From an uncultured Treponema sp. (lineage in GTDB: Bacteria; Spirochaetota; Spirochaetia; Treponematales; Treponemataceae), in NCBI GenBank assembly GCA_945877425.1, contig CAMCRZ010000018.1, positions 1 through 51,998 of the forward strand: DNA of 51,998 nucleotides. The letters are read 5' to 3'. Shown in pieces: positions 15,880 through 24,856 of the stretch (within the stretch, counting starts at the first letter, position 1; every line of letters begins with the position of its first letter). The translations under genes were made by a program, and so were the position numbers. The notes beneath the pieces are model-generated. The model was not told the origin of the DNA. It saw nothing but the letters and a program-made list of their open reading frames with translations, and ran no database searches.

Positions 15880-17473
15880 TTTTCTTTATGCTGGCGGAAC
15901 TTCTGCTTTCCGTACAGTCAATTTTTCCTTTCCAGGGAAATGCACAGGTGTAGATTTTTTTATCAAGTTCAAGCTGCATGATTATTTCTTTTACGTCTTC
16001 TGCAGTCCACACGTTCATGCTGAATTCATTAAGGTACTTTTCATTCAGTTTTTTCATAAGATGTGAAATAAGTTCTGCTTTTGTAAAGAGTTTTCTGTTT
16101 TTCCTGATAAAGTTTAAGGCAAACGTCCCGTCACTGGCATAATCTGCACTTTTTCCGTTTCTGCATACATCGCATCCGTCGCATACAGCCTGTTCTCCGC
16201 CTAAAGCATCAAGAAGCACTTGTCTTCTGCAGGTTGAGCTTTCTGCAAAAGTTTTAAGTACGCGTTCCCTGCTTCCTTGAGGAAAAGCTTCACCTTTTAC
16301 GCTGTCGTTTTTGCTCCATAAAAGTATGCCTTCTGCAATGCTTCCGTCTCTTCCTCCCCGTCCTGCTTCCTGAATGTAACTTTCTGCTGTAGGGCTTGGC
16401 TCTAAGTGGATTACGTTTTTTATGTCCTTTTTGTCTACGCCCATTCCGAATGCACAGGTGCAGCATAGAATTCCGTCTTTTTTAGGATAAAACCATTTTT
16501 CTACGTCATCTTTTTCCTTTTTTTCCATTCCTGCGTGATAGAATTTTACTTTGTCGCTGCCGTAATATGCTGCCAGTTCACGTGCCATTTCTTCGCTTTT
16601 CTTCCTTGTTCCGCAAAAAATGATAAGAGGCTTTTCTCTTGTTACTGCCAGGTGAAATGCTTCTCTTTTTTTACAGAATGAATTTATTACTGTGTAGTGA
16701 ATGTTCGGCCTGTCGGAATCACTTCTGACAATGTGGGCTTCTCCGTTAAAAAGTACTTGTGAAATCCTCTGTAAAACTACCGGAGATGCTGTTGCGGTAA
16801 AGGCAGTTACAGTTTTTACGCCTAGTTCGTTTATGATGTTTCCTAATGTTAGGTAAGCTGGTCTGAAAGTGTCGCCCCATTCTGATGTAACGTGGGCTTC
16901 GTCTATGGCAATGTGGGCTATGTTGCATTGGGCAAGCCTTTTTACCAGAGATTTGTCCTGTAAGACTTCAGGGTTTGCAAGAATGATTTTTGCCCCTGAT
17001 TTTATGATTGAAAAGTTTTCTTCACGTTCTGCCTGAGTCTGTCCTCCTTTAAAAACTACGGTTTTCATATTACCTTCATCCATTCTTCGCTTCTGATCTG
17101 CCATTAAAGCAAGAAGTGGATAAAGTACAAGCGTAGGACCTTTAAGCAAAAGTGCCGGAACTAAAAAACAAAGTGATTTTCCTGCGCCTGTAGGGAGAAG
17201 TACAATTTGTTTTCCGTTACAGATAATGTCGTTTTCTGTTTCATTGTCCTGACGGGGAAGTTCTGACTGCTGTGCTGAATCAAGAATGTTTGAAATTACT
17301 ATCCGCTGCCATGGAAAAAGATATTTTATTCCGAATGCATCAAGGGCTGATTTTGAAACTTCGTCGTATTCTGCAAGTGAATATGTTACTTTTTCTTCGT
17401 CCAGCTCCTGAATTTCATGAAATTCCTGATTTTCCGAAAGATAAGTTTTGTCTTTTAAAATTGAATTCTCCAT
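15794..17473 (-). CDS. recQ: RecQ-family ATP-dependent DNA helicase
   Basis: Superfamily 2 3'-5' helicase for recombination and stalled-fork repair. 559 residues: Walker A LPTGAGKS (93-100), DEAH box (191-194, AIDEAHVTSEWG), TATASP, QEAGRGGRDG, then the RecQ zinc-binding region (CRRQVLLDALGGEQAVCDGCDVC). About 25 extra residues lie between the motif 0 region and Walker A. No C-terminal HRDC domain is evident. It ends in an 86-base convergent overlap with the small membrane gene. The product ends shorter and more diverged than E. coli RecQ, so it may be a RecQ-like paralogue. Confidence 0.85.
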   Translation of the reverse strand: MENSILKDKTYLSENQEFHEIQELDEEKVTYSLAEYDEVSKSALDAFGIKYLFPWQRIVISNILDSAQQSELPRQDNETENDIICNGKQIVLLPTGAGKSLCFLVPALLLKGPTLVLYPLLALMADQKRRMDEGNMKTVVFKGGQTQAEREENFSIIKSGAKIILANPEVLQDKSLVKRLAQCNIAHIAIDEAHVTSEWGDTFRPAYLTLGNIINELGVKTVTAFTATASPVVLQRISQVLFNGEAHIVRSDSDRPNIHYTVINSFCKKREAFHLAVTREKPLIIFCGTRKKSEEMARELAAYYGSDKVKFYHAGMEKKEKDDVEKWFYPKKDGILCCTCAFGMGVDKKDIKNVIHLEPSPTAESYIQEAGRGGRDGSIAEGILLWSKNDSVKGEAFPQGSRERVLKTFAESSTCRRQVLLDALGGEQAVCDGCDVCRNGKSADYASDGTFALNFIRKNRKLFTKAELISHLMKKLNEKYLNEFSMNVWTAEDVKEIIMQLELDKKIYTCAFPWKGKIDCTESRSSASIKKITLKKKDFLPQRLLHQADLLAQKELPVS

Positions 17474-17540
17474 ATAATATTAATTGCCGCTGAAAATTTA
17501 AAAACAACAATTTGTGTATGTTTTTTAATGAATTTTTTTT

Positions 17541-17614
17541 CGGGAAAAATCCCGTTTTAATCTAAAATAAATGGGAATTTTTCACATTTTTATAAAAATA
17601 AAGGAAAATTCCTT
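17541..17614. promoter_or_regulatory. promoter and two inverted repeats before the XRE gene
   Basis: A TAAAAT -10 candidate (17563-17568) is flanked by CGGGA-AAAA-TCCCG (17541-17554) and AAGGAA-AA-TTCCTT (17601-17614). Such inverted repeats around a promoter are typical operator sites for an autoregulating HTH protein; this role is inferred. Confidence 0.4.
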
Positions 17615-17627
17615 AAACTATCAATTC

Positions 17628-17993
17628 ATGGAAGAAAATGGTTCATTTTTTTGGCAAAATGTAATTGACTTACTTGAAAAACAGGAAAAGTCCCGTAAAG
17701 AACTGGCTCAATATGCTCATTTTGATGTTTCTAATATTGGAAAAGGGTTAAAGTCTAATAATATTCCCAACGCAGAAACTGCTGTTCTTATTGCTAATTT
17801 TCTTCATACTTCTGTTGAATTTCTCGTAACAGGCAAAGATACCAACTTTAAGCTAATTGAACAGGAAGGTTTGTATCATCTGCATAAGTATTCCCGCATA
17901 ATTAACGATTTAGATAATATTCCTGAGCCGGCGATTTCTTCTCTTGAAATGCTGATTCATGATCTGAGCCAGAAAGAATACGGCAAGAAGTAG
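17628..17993 (+). CDS. XRE-family helix-turn-helix regulator
   Basis: 121 residues from the ATG at 17628. The N-terminal HTH (about 9-67, VIDLLEKQEKSRKELAQYAHFDVSNIGKGLKSNNIPNAE, in two stretches) is of the Cro/C1 type, followed by a short helical tail. The open frame reaches an ATG at 17571, but the -10 box at 17563-17568 would put the transcript start past that codon, so 17628 is preferred. Small cytoplasmic DNA-binding protein, target unknown. It is divergent from recQ and may control itself through the nearby inverted repeats. Confidence 0.75.
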   Translation: MEENGSFFWQNVIDLLEKQEKSRKELAQYAHFDVSNIGKGLKSNNIPNAETAVLIANFLHTSVEFLVTGKDTNFKLIEQEGLYHLHKYSRIINDLDNIPEPAISSLEMLIHDLSQKEYGKK

Positions 17994-18000
17994 GGGCTTG

Positions 18001-18100
18001 TTCTTGCGGGGCGGAGCAGTGTACTTGCCAAGCAGATCTTATCTGTTAAGACCTTCTTGTAAAGTATCAGCTTACTGGCAAGTACGGAGTCGCAAAAAAA
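18001..18100. repeat. GTACTTGCC-family element forming a long hairpin
   Basis: GTACTTGCC (18021-18029) and its inverse GGCAAGTAC (18077-18085) frame about 47 bases that contain a second short inverted repeat (CAGAT/ATCTG). The element is GC-rich at its edges (GCGGGGCGGAGC). It fills most of the gap between the XRE gene and the lipoprotein gene; a 64-codon open frame across it is not convincing. Confidence 0.6.
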
Positions 18101-18206
18101 ATGGAGTTTTTTTCTCTAAAATGTCTAAAATCTCTTTAAAACTTGTTGAAATTAAGGTATCTTTGAATTGGGTGGAAAATAAAAAGTTTTAGTAGGAAAA
18201 AAAGTT

Positions 18207-19907
18207 ATGAAAAAAGTGCTGTATTTGATTTTTATGGCAGCAGTTTTATCCATCTTGAACAGCTGCCGACTTGGACTTGGAGAGTCAGTGGGTTCTCCGT
18301 GCCCTGTATGCCATGTAGTTTATTATTCATCCGAAGACTTACTTGCCTGCATTGCAAGCCACAACAAAATCACCGAGCAGGAAGAAAAAATAGAAGAGCA
18401 GCAGGAAGAAATCGTAAAAAAAGACGAAACCATAAAATATCAGCAGTCAGAAATAGACGATTTAAACAAGCAGATTGAAGAAAAACTTGCATACATAAAG
18501 GAACTTGACGATTTTATTAAAGACCGCAAAGAACAGCTGGGCATTACGGAAGAAGATTTGAAAAATGCAAAAAGTTCCCTTGAGGCAGTAAAAAATGCAA
18601 TACAGAATCTTTTAAACGATAAGGAACAGCTGGAACAGGACGTTCAGACTTTAAATGGCGTAGTTGCAGAAAAAAATGAAGAAATTAAGGCACTGGAAGA
18701 AGTTCAGGCAGTTCTGGAAACAACAATTTCAAGCCTTGAAGAAGAAAAAGCCGTCCTGAATGGGCAGATAACGGAACTTAACGGACAGGTTGACACGCTT
18801 AACAAAGAAGTTACGGTTTTAAACGCAGCAGTAGAAGAAAAACAGGCAGCAATAAATCTCCTGAACAAGACAATCGTTGAAAAAGAAGCAGTAATTACGG
18901 AAAAAGAGCAGGTTATAAAGGAAAAGGAAACGCTTATTGCAGAAAAGCAGGTTGTTATAGATCAGCAGAAAGAAACAATTCTGTCGCAAGAACTTACCAT
19001 TGAACAGAAAACTAAGCGCATCGAACAGCTTGACGAAGACGTTGCCCGCCTTGAATCTGATATTGCAGAAAAAGACGTAATAATTGACGAAAAAAATGCT
19101 GAAATCGAAGTAAAAAAGGAAACCATAAAGCAGCAGGAAGAGACTATCACTGAACAGACAGAAACAATTGCAGCTCAGGAAGAAAAAATTACAGTTCAGA
19201 CTGAAAAAATTGCTAAGCAGGTTGAAGAAATACAGGAACTTGAAGAAACAGTTGATCAGCAGCAGGTTATAATAAATCAGTTAAGCGATGCATTGGGTTC
19301 AAGCTTTAATTTTAAGAATCAGGGCTTTGAAAATGACGTTAAGACCATTTACCCTGATCCTTACATGGGAAGAGACTGGAGTGACAGCTACGATTTAATA
19401 AATTCAGAAGGCAAATCATATCATCCGCGACACAAGGGAAACATTCAGTGGCACCCGGATCAGATTGCAAACGGTTTAAGAGGGTATAATTACTGGAACT
19501 TTTACTACACTCTGAAAGTTTCTTCCAAAAATCTTGTTTACAAAGTCACTTACGATGAATGTTACGAAGATTATTCAAACACTTCATCTAATGAAATCCG
19601 CGTAACTTATGGAAACGATAAAATTTTCCAGATTTATACTGGAATTGTCTGTGTTGATACAGAAAAAAATATCTGGGTTATGAAGCTTGTAGATTTACTT
19701 GATTTTGACAGAAGCTTCTATACGTTGGTAAAGGAAAGCGACACTTTGTCCGGAGGCTTCAGCAGCAGCGGCGAATATCAGAAACTTACAGATGCAATCA
19801 ACGCTGATTTAGATAAGGCAGTGTGGAACGACATAGATTTTTCTTCTGCAGTTTCATGTCACGGAATGAAGCATGGCTGTGCAGACGAAGACTGTGTTCT
19901 TCCATAA
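18207..19907 (+). CDS. coiled-coil lipoprotein with zinc-finger-like N-terminus
   Basis: 566 residues. A lipoprotein signal peptide ends at C20 (SILNSC). Directly after it, C32-x2-C35-x12-C48-x3-H52 has the exact spacing of a C2H2 zinc finger, with Cys in place of the third ligand. Residues about 55-365 are a very regular coiled coil rich in E, K, Q and I with repeated phrases such as EEKITVQTEKI. A C-terminal globular domain (about 366-566) is aromatic-rich and ends with a Cys/His cluster (C551, H552, H556, C558, C563). Likely membrane-anchored, acting as a spacer or tether in the periplasm. No family recognised. Start supported by AGGAAA upstream. Confidence 0.75.
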   Translation: MKKVLYLIFMAAVLSILNSCRLGLGESVGSPCPVCHVVYYSSEDLLACIASHNKITEQEEKIEEQQEEIVKKDETIKYQQSEIDDLNKQIEEKLAYIKELDDFIKDRKEQLGITEEDLKNAKSSLEAVKNAIQNLLNDKEQLEQDVQTLNGVVAEKNEEIKALEEVQAVLETTISSLEEEKAVLNGQITELNGQVDTLNKEVTVLNAAVEEKQAAINLLNKTIVEKEAVITEKEQVIKEKETLIAEKQVVIDQQKETILSQELTIEQKTKRIEQLDEDVARLESDIAEKDVIIDEKNAEIEVKKETIKQQEETITEQTETIAAQEEKITVQTEKIAKQVEEIQELEETVDQQQVIINQLSDALGSSFNFKNQGFENDVKTIYPDPYMGRDWSDSYDLINSEGKSYHPRHKGNIQWHPDQIANGLRGYNYWNFYYTLKVSSKNLVYKVTYDECYEDYSNTSSNEIRVTYGNDKIFQIYTGIVCVDTEKNIWVMKLVDLLDFDRSFYTLVKESDTLSGGFSSSGEYQKLTDAINADLDKAVWNDIDFSSAVSCHGMKHGCADEDCVLP

Positions 19908-19989
19908 AATCCGCCGTTAGTCATAAGGGCGCCGTAAGGTTAAGTTTTTAGTCAGTTGTTAAATTTTTAAACTTTTTTCTAAGATACTA

Positions 19990-20026
19990 TTGATAGAAAC
20001 AAAGAAATGTTTTACACTGTTTCTAT
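19990..20026 (+). promoter_or_regulatory. trpE promoter with overlapping inverted repeat
   Basis: TTGATA (19990-19995), 17-base spacer, TACACT (20013-20018). The inverted repeat ATAGAAAC (19993-20000) and GTTTCTAT (20019-20026) brackets the -10 box and is a candidate operator. The leader is only about 50 bases with no leader peptide, terminator or T-box-like structure, so control by attenuation looks unlikely. Confidence 0.65.
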
Positions 20027-20075
20027 TAAAAGTAACAAATTCAGTAACTGACAAAAACAACAAGGCAGGTGTCCT

Positions 20076-21545
20076 ATGATAAAAAGAACTGACAGCATTT
20101 ATCTTTCTTTGCCAAGCGACCGTTACACTCCTTTCAGCCTTGCCCGCAAAATAGGAGCAAAAGCTATTCTGGAAAGTGCGCGCTTTAATATCGGAAAAGA
20201 GCGGTATTCAATTTTAATGGCAGAAGAAGCATTTCATATTCTTCAGGATGATGAAGGCATTGCCTTTATAATTGACGGAAGGCGTGTACCTTTTACAGCT
20301 GCAACTGCAGAAAGTTCAGGCGGCAAAATAGAAATGATTGCACCGGGAAGTTCTGTTGTCCATACGCCGGATATTCTTGATGCCTTGCTTTACGTTGCTC
20401 AGGAAAACGAATTAAATGTAAAAGGCATACCTGTTCCAGCCAGCGGAATAGGCTATTTAAGCTACGAATTCTGTGCAAGATGCGATACCATAAACCTTGC
20501 TCCCCAGACTGATGAATTAAAAATACCGGAAAGCGAATTTGTCGTAGGTCATCTTTACATTGTATTTGATCACTTTACGGAAACACTTCACATTTTCGCC
20601 TTAAATTACGTAGAACATCAGATTGACTTGCAGAAAGCCGTAGAGAATTTAAAGCAGCGTTTAAGTGATTTAGATTTCAGTTACCTTGCACCGCCGGAAG
20701 AAACAAAGCCCTGCCGCACAATTACAGATCTGGCTGTTTCTGAAAAAGAGTATAAGGAAAAAGTTACGGCTTTGAAAAAAGAAATCATTGCAGGAAACAT
20801 TTTTCAGGCAGTTCCAAGCAGACGGCTTCAGGTAGAAAATGAAAATTCAGCACTGGAAATTTACCGCAGGTTAAGAAGCGTAAACCCTTCGCCTTATCTT
20901 CTCTACATTGATTTTGGTGACAGGCAGCTCGTTGGTTCTTCGCCGGAAAGTCTTGTCCGTGTAAGGGAAGGCATTGCTTCAATCCGCCCTATTGCAGGAA
21001 CACGCCGCCGAGGAAAAAATGCCGCTGAAGACGAAATATTAAAATCTAATCTTTTAAGTGACAGCAAGGAAAAAAGCGAACACCTTATGCTTGTAGATCT
21101 TGCCCGAAACGATTTAGGCCGTGTTTGTGAAAAAGGAAGCGTTGAAGTAACACGGTACATGGACTGCGAATATTTCAGCCACGTTATGCATCTTGTAAGC
21201 GATGTTCAGGGAAAAGTAAAGGAAGGCATGAAGCAGATTCAGGTTCTTCGTTCAGCATTTCCTGCAGGAACAGTAAGCGGTTCCCCGAAAATCAGTGCAA
21301 TTGAAATTTTAAGCCGCCTGGAAAAAGTAAAGAGACGCTTTTATGCAGGTGCAATCGGTTACCTTCAGACAAACGGAGACCTTGACTTCTGCATTGGAAT
21401 ACGGTGCGCACTTAAACAGGAAAACACATGGACACTTCAGGCCGGCGGAGGAATAGTTTACGACTCTCAGCCAGACAGGGAATGGGAAGAAACTAACGAA
21501 AAACTCGGCGCTTTACGTGCAGTTCTGGAAGGAAAAGGTGCGTAA
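20076..21545 (+). CDS. trpE: anthranilate synthase component I
   Basis: Turns chorismate plus ammonia (from TrpG) into anthranilate, the first step to tryptophan. 489 residues of the chorismate-binding family, with AGTRRRG, DLARNDLGRV, and FPAGTVSGSPKISAIEIL. ILES near 31-34 resembles the LLES element of the tryptophan feedback site, so the enzyme is probably inhibited by tryptophan. AGGTG precedes the ATG. Homology alone leaves PabB possible, but the downstream trpGD and trpCF settle the assignment. Confidence 0.92.
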   Translation: MIKRTDSIYLSLPSDRYTPFSLARKIGAKAILESARFNIGKERYSILMAEEAFHILQDDEGIAFIIDGRRVPFTAATAESSGGKIEMIAPGSSVVHTPDILDALLYVAQENELNVKGIPVPASGIGYLSYEFCARCDTINLAPQTDELKIPESEFVVGHLYIVFDHFTETLHIFALNYVEHQIDLQKAVENLKQRLSDLDFSYLAPPEETKPCRTITDLAVSEKEYKEKVTALKKEIIAGNIFQAVPSRRLQVENENSALEIYRRLRSVNPSPYLLYIDFGDRQLVGSSPESLVRVREGIASIRPIAGTRRRGKNAAEDEILKSNLLSDSKEKSEHLMLVDLARNDLGRVCEKGSVEVTRYMDCEYFSHVMHLVSDVQGKVKEGMKQIQVLRSAFPAGTVSGSPKISAIEILSRLEKVKRRFYAGAIGYLQTNGDLDFCIGIRCALKQENTWTLQAGGGIVYDSQPDREWEETNEKLGALRAVLEGKGA

Positions 21546-21592
21546 TTTATTTTTAAGTTTCAGTTCAAAGCTTTAGCAGGAGTGCAGATAAT

Positions 21593-23188
21593 ATGATTTT
21601 AGTTATAGATAATTACGACAGTTTTACATATAACGTTGTTCAGTCATTGCAGCGGTTAAGTAATGAAGAAGTTACGGTTGTCCGCTCAAAAGAAGTTACA
21701 GTTGAACAGCTTGCTTCAATGAATCCGGACAGGCTTGTTGTAAGTCCCGGACCTGGAACTCCCTCAGAAGCTGGTGTAAGCATAGATGCAATTAAATATT
21801 TTGCAGGAAAAATCCCTATCTTAGGCGTATGTCTTGGACATCAGGCAATAGGAGAAGCGTTTGGTGCCAGAATAGTTCAGGCTAAGAGAATATGCCACGG
21901 CGTAGTAGAAGAAATGGAGCTTGACGGCAGGGGATTGTTCCGCATTACAGGAAAAAAGGCATCATTTACACGTTACCATTCACTTGCAATAGAAGAGTCT
22001 ACACTTTCTCCTGACTTTGAAATTACAGCCCGCTCTTCTGATGGTGATATTATGGGAATCCGCCACAAAACCATGATTATAGAAGGTGTTCAGTTTCATC
22101 CTGAAAGCATTGCAAGCAAAACAGGAGACGATATTTTCAGGGCATTTTTAAACTACAGAAGGGAAAATTTCCCTGTAAGCGATGTTTTGAATCAGTTGAT
22201 GAAAAGAAAAAACTTGACTGAAGAACAAGCATGTCTCTTTATGGAAAATGTTGCTGACGGAACAATGGACGAAAGGGTTATGGCTGCCGTTCTTGTAGCA
22301 ATGGCTGCAAAAGGTCCTTCTGCTTCTGAAATAACAGGATGTGCAAGGGCGTTGCTTAAAGTAAAGACACCGTTCCCGTACACAAAGCGTGGTGTTGCTG
22401 AAATAGTTGGAACTGGCGGCGACGGAAAGGGAAGCTTTAACATTTCCAGCTTAAGTGCCATTGTTGCATCAAGCTGCGGTCAGACAGTTGCAAAACACGG
22501 AAACAGGGCAGTTTCTTCAAAAAGCGGTGCTGCGGATTTTTACGAAAACCTTGGAATTAGAATCATGGCTGAACCTGCAAAAACAGCTGAACTTCTGGAA
22601 AAAACAGGCTTCGGATTCCTTATGGCGCCGGTTTATCATTCTGCAATGCGATTTGCTGCTCCAGTAAGAAAGTGCCTTGGCGTAAAGACAATCATGAACA
22701 TAATGGGTCCTCTCCTTAACCCTGCAAATGCTGAATATGAAGTTTTAGGCGTTTACACAAAAACTTTGATGGCAGATTATGCTCATGCTGCAAAAAATCT
22801 TGGTGCAAAGCGTGTAATGGTTGTTTCAAGTAAAGACGGCTACGATGAAATTTCACCTTGCGCAGAAACTTACGTTTATCAGATTAACGAAGACGGCAAA
22901 GAGTACAAATACATTATAAGGCCTTCAGATTTCGGCATAACTGATGCAGATGAAAATGAACTTTCAGGCGGAACAGGCAAAGAAAATGCAGAACTTGCTT
23001 TGGAAGTGCTTGACGGTAAAGGAAGAAAAACTATAAAGGCAGCTGTATGTTTAAATGCAGGAGCAGTTTTGTATCTGACAGGAAAAGCCCGCACTTTAAA
23101 AGATGCATATAATCTTGCCTTAGATGCAATTGATTCAGGAAAAGCAAAGGCTAAACTTGAAGAAATTGTTAATTTGAGTAATAATTAG
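21593..23188 (+). CDS. trpGD: bifunctional anthranilate synthase component II / anthranilate phosphoribosyltransferase
   Basis: Fusion of the glutamine amidotransferase TrpG (about 1-190; C80 in GVCLGHQ, H169 and E171 in FHPES) and TrpD (about 197-531; GTGGDG at 273-278, KHGNRAVSSKSGAAD). TrpG feeds ammonia to TrpE; TrpD joins anthranilate to PRPP. The fusion also occurs in enterobacteria, where it is named trpD or trpGD. It starts 47 bases after trpE with AGGAGTG upstream. Cytoplasmic. The two domains are joined by a short linker with no sign of frameshift. Confidence 0.93.
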   Translation: MILVIDNYDSFTYNVVQSLQRLSNEEVTVVRSKEVTVEQLASMNPDRLVVSPGPGTPSEAGVSIDAIKYFAGKIPILGVCLGHQAIGEAFGARIVQAKRICHGVVEEMELDGRGLFRITGKKASFTRYHSLAIEESTLSPDFEITARSSDGDIMGIRHKTMIIEGVQFHPESIASKTGDDIFRAFLNYRRENFPVSDVLNQLMKRKNLTEEQACLFMENVADGTMDERVMAAVLVAMAAKGPSASEITGCARALLKVKTPFPYTKRGVAEIVGTGGDGKGSFNISSLSAIVASSCGQTVAKHGNRAVSSKSGAADFYENLGIRIMAEPAKTAELLEKTGFGFLMAPVYHSAMRFAAPVRKCLGVKTIMNIMGPLLNPANAEYEVLGVYTKTLMADYAHAAKNLGAKRVMVVSSKDGYDEISPCAETYVYQINEDGKEYKYIIRPSDFGITDADENELSGGTGKENAELALEVLDGKGRKTIKAAVCLNAGAVLYLTGKARTLKDAYNLALDAIDSGKAKAKLEEIVNLSNN

Positions 23189-23236
23189 CCTGATACATTG
23201 AAAACTCATACTGCATAAAAAGGGTGTACTCAAGAA

Positions 23237-24778
23237 ATGCCAAGAGATATTTTACGGGAAATAATCGATAGAAGAAAGTTTGATATGGCACTGACGGGAA
23301 TGGAATTCGGATTTAACGTTCCTTCTGTAAGGGAAAGAAAAATCCATCCGTTCCTTAAAGAAAAAGGTGCTGTTCTGGAAGTAAAAAGAGCGTCTCCAAG
23401 TAAAGGCGACATTGCTCCCGACTTGGATTCATACAGTACTGCAAAAAGTTACGCTTATTCCGGTGCAGTTGCCATAAGCTGTTTAACGGAAACTTACTTT
23501 TTTAAAGGCACATTAGGCGATTTAATGAACGTTTGCCGTGCAGTTGATGATTTTGAGTGCGAAACAGGTAAAGTTCCGCCTGCAGTGCTTAGAAAAGATT
23601 TTCTCCTAAACACTGATGAAATTGAAGTTTCTTTCAAGGCAGGTGCAGATGCAGTTTTGCTTATAGCCAGAATCCTTACAAAAGAGGAACTTCTGGATAT
23701 GGCAAAAAAATGTGAACAGCTTGGAATTTCTGCCTTAATCGAAGTGCGTAAAGAAGAAGATCTTGAAAAGCTTAAGCTTGTTCTTGAAACAGTGGAGCAC
23801 CGCTACATTACAGCAGGCGTAAACAGCAGGGACTTGCAGGATTTTACAATTGACACTCTTACTCCGGGAAGTATGCTAGAAAAAATAAAGTCTTTTGCTG
23901 ATGATATAAAAATCGTTTTTGAAAGCGGCATCCTTAGCCCCGAAAGTGCAGCCTTTCCTTCTTCCATGGGATTCAACGCAATTCTTCTTGGTGAAGCAGC
24001 GGCTAAAAATCCATGCAATGCTTACGAGTTTACGTCTTCTTTTGAAAAATCATCTTTATGTGCCAGTGGAAAAAGCTGGTCTAAGTACGGCGCTCTCGTA
24101 AACAGCAGAAAAGTAAACGGTAAGCTGAAAAAGCCTTTCGTTAAGATTTGTGGCATTACAAATGTCGAAGATGCAGTTTTTGCCTGTGAACAAGGTGCAG
24201 ATTTCCTGGGTTTTGTAATGTGGCAGAACAGCAGGCGCAATGTAAGCGAAGAAACAGTCCGCAGTGTTTACCATGCAGTTAAAAATTTCGGCGTAATGCT
24301 TGTGGGCGTTATAGCTGACCCTGAAGGAAAGGAAGCAGAAGCAGCGTTTCGTCTTGCAAGGGAAGGCGTTTTGGATAAAATCCAGTTCCACGGCTGCAGT
24401 TTTCCTTTCTGCAATAACAAGAATTTTGCTGATATTCCCCGTTATGCTGCAGTAAACGTTTCCTGCGAAAGTGATTTGGATAAAGTTAAAGAGCTTGTTT
24501 TTAAAGGTGAACCTAGAGTTTTAATTGATTCCAAGTCTGATGATGAAATTGGCGGAACGGGAAAGCGCATTAACGAAGAACTTGTGGAAAAAGCCGGTAC
24601 TTTCTGCAAGTTATGGCTTGCCGGAGGAATTGATTCTTCCAACGTAAAGGACATTATAGAAAAGTTCCACCCTGAACTTATTGATTTAAGTTCCAGCGTT
24701 GAAAAAGAAAAAGGCATAAAGGATAAACAGAAACTTAAAGACTTTTTTGAAGCCTTAAACAAAGCTTGTGAAGCTTAA
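23237..24778 (+). CDS. trpCF: bifunctional indole-3-glycerol phosphate synthase / phosphoribosylanthranilate isomerase
   Basis: Two (beta/alpha)8 barrels in one chain, 513 residues. TrpC (about 1-265): EVKRASPSKGDIAPD with catalytic Glu/Lys at 48 and 50, RKDF, ESGI. TrpF (about 299-510): FVKICGITNVEDA with C305 as general base, QFHG, and the phosphate loop LAGGIDSSNV. Together they convert phosphoribosylanthranilate to indole-3-glycerol phosphate. Ends the first trp unit and is followed by a strong terminator. The ribosome binding site (AAAGGGTG) is a little far from the ATG. Confidence 0.93.
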   Translation: MPRDILREIIDRRKFDMALTGMEFGFNVPSVRERKIHPFLKEKGAVLEVKRASPSKGDIAPDLDSYSTAKSYAYSGAVAISCLTETYFFKGTLGDLMNVCRAVDDFECETGKVPPAVLRKDFLLNTDEIEVSFKAGADAVLLIARILTKEELLDMAKKCEQLGISALIEVRKEEDLEKLKLVLETVEHRYITAGVNSRDLQDFTIDTLTPGSMLEKIKSFADDIKIVFESGILSPESAAFPSSMGFNAILLGEAAAKNPCNAYEFTSSFEKSSLCASGKSWSKYGALVNSRKVNGKLKKPFVKICGITNVEDAVFACEQGADFLGFVMWQNSRRNVSEETVRSVYHAVKNFGVMLVGVIADPEGKEAEAAFRLAREGVLDKIQFHGCSFPFCNNKNFADIPRYAAVNVSCESDLDKVKELVFKGEPRVLIDSKSDDEIGGTGKRINEELVEKAGTFCKLWLAGGIDSSNVKDIIEKFHPELIDLSSSVEKEKGIKDKQKLKDFFEALNKACEA

Positions 24779-24798
24779 GGTAATAAGGTAATGAGATA

Positions 24799-24853
24799 AT
24801 CTGCAGGCTGCTTTTTGCTCAGATTTTAAGAAGCAGCTTACAGATTTTTTTTT
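24799..24853 (+). terminator. intrinsic terminator after trpCF
   Basis: ATCTG (24799) then GCTGCTT pair with AAGCAGC and CAGAT (ending 24845), an interrupted stem of about 12-15 pairs, followed by eight or nine T. It separates the trpE-GD-CF unit from the convergent GH30 gene. Confidence 0.85.
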
Positions 24854-24856
24854 GCA

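Noticed and set aside
17998..18192. 64-codon open frame between the XRE gene and the lipoprotein gene
   Set aside because: It lies mostly in a GTACTTGCC-family hairpin element, has no ribosome binding site and no recognisable protein features.
20076..21545. Aminodeoxychorismate synthase (pabB) in place of trpE
   Set aside because: The next genes are trpGD and trpCF in the same transcript, and an LLES-like feedback element is present.
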